DNA of 64,000 bases from Tengunoibacter tsumagoiensis (GTDB lineage Bacteria > Chloroflexota > Ktedonobacteria > Ktedonobacterales > Ktedonobacteraceae): assembly GCF_003967535.1 (NCBI RefSeq), contig NZ_BIFR01000001.1, positions 49,493 through 113,492 of the forward strand, read 5' to 3'. This document shows positions 62,123 through 64,000 of this stretch, one piece after another; within the stretch, counting starts at the first letter, position 1, and the number at the start of each line of letters is the position of its first letter. The position numbers were made by a program, and so were the translations under genes. Under the pieces are notes generated by a model that worked only from the letters and a program-made list of their open reading frames with translations, did not search any database and was not told the origin of the DNA.

Positions 62123-62859
62123 TCTTCAGTTGAACCTTTCAGTAAGCGCTCTGTGTTCTGTGACAGGAGCCAGGCTGCGATAAAAAACAGAAGGCTCAGG
62201 ACTAACTGGTCCCAGCGCGTATTCCACCAGTAAAGCGTAAAATGAGTCTGTGAAACGTGCTCCAGAGGAAAGGTCAGCAGGGTCGATGGAAAAAGAAGAA
62301 ATGGTCTCAGCCAGGGCACACTGGCAATGGTATCAACAAACAGGATGGCTACCAGCCAGATTCCACCCAGTAGAGCTCCACTGGCAGTCCGGCTCTGAAT
62401 GATCAACGCCAGACAGAAGCCCAGGCTGAGAAAGAAGAGTAACGGGGCCAGCCAGAGCAATTGTAAGGTCGCCACCCGAGCCATAGGCGTCCAGCTCTGC
62501 TGAAAAGCTGGCAAAGGGAGTAATGTATTGAGTTCGATGCCAATCAGACAGCAACAGGCCAGGAGTGCGCTCCAGACGAAAATGATCCCCAGCCGTAAGC
62601 TATTCGTCGTACCATAGCTCCTGGGCATGGTTAATTGCAGTTCAATTGCTTTATCCTGAGAGAGCAATGAGGTCGCGACGATACCAGCCGAAAGGGGCAG
62701 AAACATCTCCAGGCCGGACAGCCAGGTTCGCGTTACACTCTGATGTAAAAAGTATTGGAGCAGCGTGAATAACACAACTATTCCCATTGCACACATCGGA
62801 ACACCCACGATCACGCGCCAGCCTAATTTGAGCTCATACCATAAACGATCACGCAACAT
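62119..62859 (-). CDS. ABC-2-type membrane permease, subunit 2
   Basis: A 246-residue membrane protein with six helices, beginning RLWYELKLGWRVIVGVPMCAMGIV. DKAIELQLTMPRSYGTTNSLR is a cytoplasmic loop of the ABC-2 type (domain contact with the ATPase). It is 18 bp downstream of the HEAT-fusion gene and overlaps the next permease by four bases. Confidence 0.82.
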   Translation of the reverse strand: MLRDRLWYELKLGWRVIVGVPMCAMGIVVLFTLLQYFLHQSVTRTWLSGLEMFLPLSAGIVATSLLSQDKAIELQLTMPRSYGTTNSLRLGIIFVWSALLACCCLIGIELNTLLPLPAFQQSWTPMARVATLQLLWLAPLLFFLSLGFCLALIIQSRTASGALLGGIWLVAILFVDTIASVPWLRPFLLFPSTLLTFPLEHVSQTHFTLYWWNTRWDQLVLSLLFFIAAWLLSQNTERLLKGSTEE

Positions 62860-62877
62860 GATGAACCAGCACTCCTC

Positions 62878-64000
62878 TTATAATTCTTTAAAGCCCCTGA
62901 TCTGACACGGCGCGATAGAAAACGCGACGACCAGACAGATGATCATCAGACAGAATTGCCATTGTGGTGCCATTATCAGCGGTATGATTGGCTCGTTGAG
63001 CCTCTGGGCCTGCACCAGACCATAGAGAAACATGCTTAGACAGGACCACCACGCCCCCACAAGGATTGTTAATACCAGAAGTACTGAGGCGATAAGGCAG
63101 AGAGGTTCCAGCCAGAGCTGCAAAATTCCCCAGAAACCTTGCTGATACAGCAGCGCAATCATAACTGAGGCCCCCGATGCTGCCAGGGTATTTAAACTCA
63201 CGATGCCGAGAAAACGGCTAAAGAGGAGCAAACGGAGCGAAGTTGGGGTTGCCAGAGCAATCTCCATGCCTTCTTCAGCGCGAATATCAATGGTAAAGGC
63301 GATGCCCAGCATGGTCGAAAGCAGACAGACCAGCGTCAAACTGGTTGCCGCTGCCTGATGGCCTGGTGTGTGGTCAAAGGCCATGGTAACAAACAACACA
63401 GCAGCATAGCTTAACAGGAGGAGAAGCGCAGGTACCTTCCAACGCCCAATCATGAGAGTCAGTTGAGCGCGAAAGACCAGCATAGCATGATAAAATATCT
63501 CGTATGCCTGTCCTGTGAGGCTCAATGAGTAAACGCCATGAAAAAACGGACGTAACTGCTGTTTCTGGACTGTACGCACCTCAATGCTCTGTTGCGCATA
63601 TTCCAGAGCAGATTGAGCCGATACACGTACGCTACTACTGGTGTCTTGTAGAGCAGACTTCAATAGCGGCATCACAGTCTGCCCATAGCTCATTGCCAAT
63701 TGACCCAACGTAAGGACCGTCATCTCACGCACCTGCCAGTCCTGGTCGCGCAGGCTTAAGACAAATTGCTCTAACGGAGCCTGCGAACCCAGTGCCCCCA
63801 AGGCCTGTATCGCTGCCACGCGCACCTGGGGTTCATCATCATGACAGGCGATGAGAAGGGGATCGATCAGAGCCTCATTTGGATGGGCTGATAGGGCCTC
63901 CAGGGCCGCGACTCGTAGCTCCCACTGCGTATGACTGAGTAACTGGACCTGTCGCAGGACTGAGAGCTCCTCTACCCTTTGTTCATATTCTTCCTGCTGC
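62878..64000 (-). CDS. HEAT-repeat protein fused to an ABC-2-like membrane domain, cut by window edge
   Basis: The frame is open from 64000 to the stop at 62878, so the N-terminus lies outside. The visible 374 residues start with a helical segment, QWELRVAALEALSAHP and PQVRVAAIQALGAL, SVRVSAQSALEYA: at least four HEAT/armadillo-like repeats. A membrane part follows with six helices, including VPALLLLLSYAAVLFVTMAF, SLTLVCLLSTMLGIAFTI, LTILVGAWWSCLSMFLYG and QWQFCLMIICLVVAFSIA, plus the DIRAEEGMEIALATPTSLRLLLFSRF loop. The GTG at 63825 is internal. HEAT repeats in an exporter subunit are unusual and may bind a protein substrate or regulator. Confidence 0.85.
   Translation of the reverse strand, partial: QQEEYEQRVEELSVLRQVQLLSHTQWELRVAALEALSAHPNEALIDPLLIACHDDEPQVRVAAIQALGALGSQAPLEQFVLSLRDQDWQVREMTVLTLGQLAMSYGQTVMPLLKSALQDTSSSVRVSAQSALEYAQQSIEVRTVQKQQLRPFFHGVYSLSLTGQAYEIFYHAMLVFRAQLTLMIGRWKVPALLLLLSYAAVLFVTMAFDHTPGHQAAATSLTLVCLLSTMLGIAFTIDIRAEEGMEIALATPTSLRLLLFSRFLGIVSLNTLAASGASVMIALLYQQGFWGILQLWLEPLCLIASVLLVLTILVGAWWSCLSMFLYGLVQAQRLNEPIIPLIMAPQWQFCLMIICLVVAFSIAPCQIRGFKEL

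Overview
The window looks like a chromosomal segment of a soil-type member of the Chloroflexota, most likely a Ktedonobacteria relative. This is inferred from the mix of a PASTA Ser/Thr kinase, a PP2C phosphatase, a STAND-type ATPase with TPR repeats, a GH57/glycosyltransferase pair, a HEAT-repeat ABC permease, a PadR regulator, an FtsA-like ATPase beside a baseplate-J-like membrane protein, and IS607/IS110 elements. I saw no rRNA, tRNA or CRISPR array. Base composition looks moderate by eye, apart from some clearly AT-rich intergenic stretches.

Region 1-7.1 kb: a cation/proton antiporter (cut by the window edge), a PP2C phosphatase, a PadR repressor, a lipoprotein, a PstS-like phosphate-binding lipoprotein overlapping a tandem-HAMP membrane receptor, and a lytic transglycosylase. 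7.2-10.2 kb: a GH57 amylase-type enzyme co-transcribed with a GT4/GT5-type glycosyltransferase. 11-16 kb: an MMPL/RND transporter followed by a NarL-type histidine kinase and response regulator. 16.2-20.5 kb: a PASTA kinase and the selenocysteine elongation factor SelB. 20.7-22.4 kb: an IS607-type remnant with a broken tnpA, an intact tnpB and a candidate omega RNA. 22.5-25 kb: uvrC and an FmdB-type zinc ribbon protein. 25.2-31.7 kb: a probable alpha-mannoside uptake operon (two permeases, binding protein, GH125 mannosidase) divergent from a ROK regulator. 31.8-36 kb: an orphan cytoplasmic histidine kinase and two tandem paralogous secreted proteins of unknown function. 36-38.4 kb: an IS110 transposase with a candidate bridge-RNA leader, set among four copies of a roughly 110-160 bp palindromic repeat and a 138-bp near-perfect hairpin. 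38.4-49.5 kb: a Pnkp-like kinase, then alaS, an FtsA-like ATPase, a large baseplate-J-like membrane protein, ruvX, mltG and uppP, a cell-envelope and translation cluster. 49.7-58.6 kb: fmt, a STAND ATPase, a truncated spermidine-synthase-like membrane protein, an M16 peptidase homologue with an altered zinc motif, a small membrane protein, a Rieske oxygenase and a sorbosone-dehydrogenase-type protein. 59-64 kb: glutamine synthetase convergent with an ABC-2 export operon whose first gene fuses HEAT repeats to a permease-like domain.

Two threads run through the window. First, gene ends are marked by unusually long, often perfect hairpins (15-34 bp stems), usually between convergent genes. Second, envelope sensing and sugar metabolism dominate: PstS/HAMP, MMPL-two-component, PASTA kinase/PP2C, SLT/MltG/UppP, GH57, GH125 and ABC uptake. 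Functions are assigned by reading motifs by eye. No database search was run.
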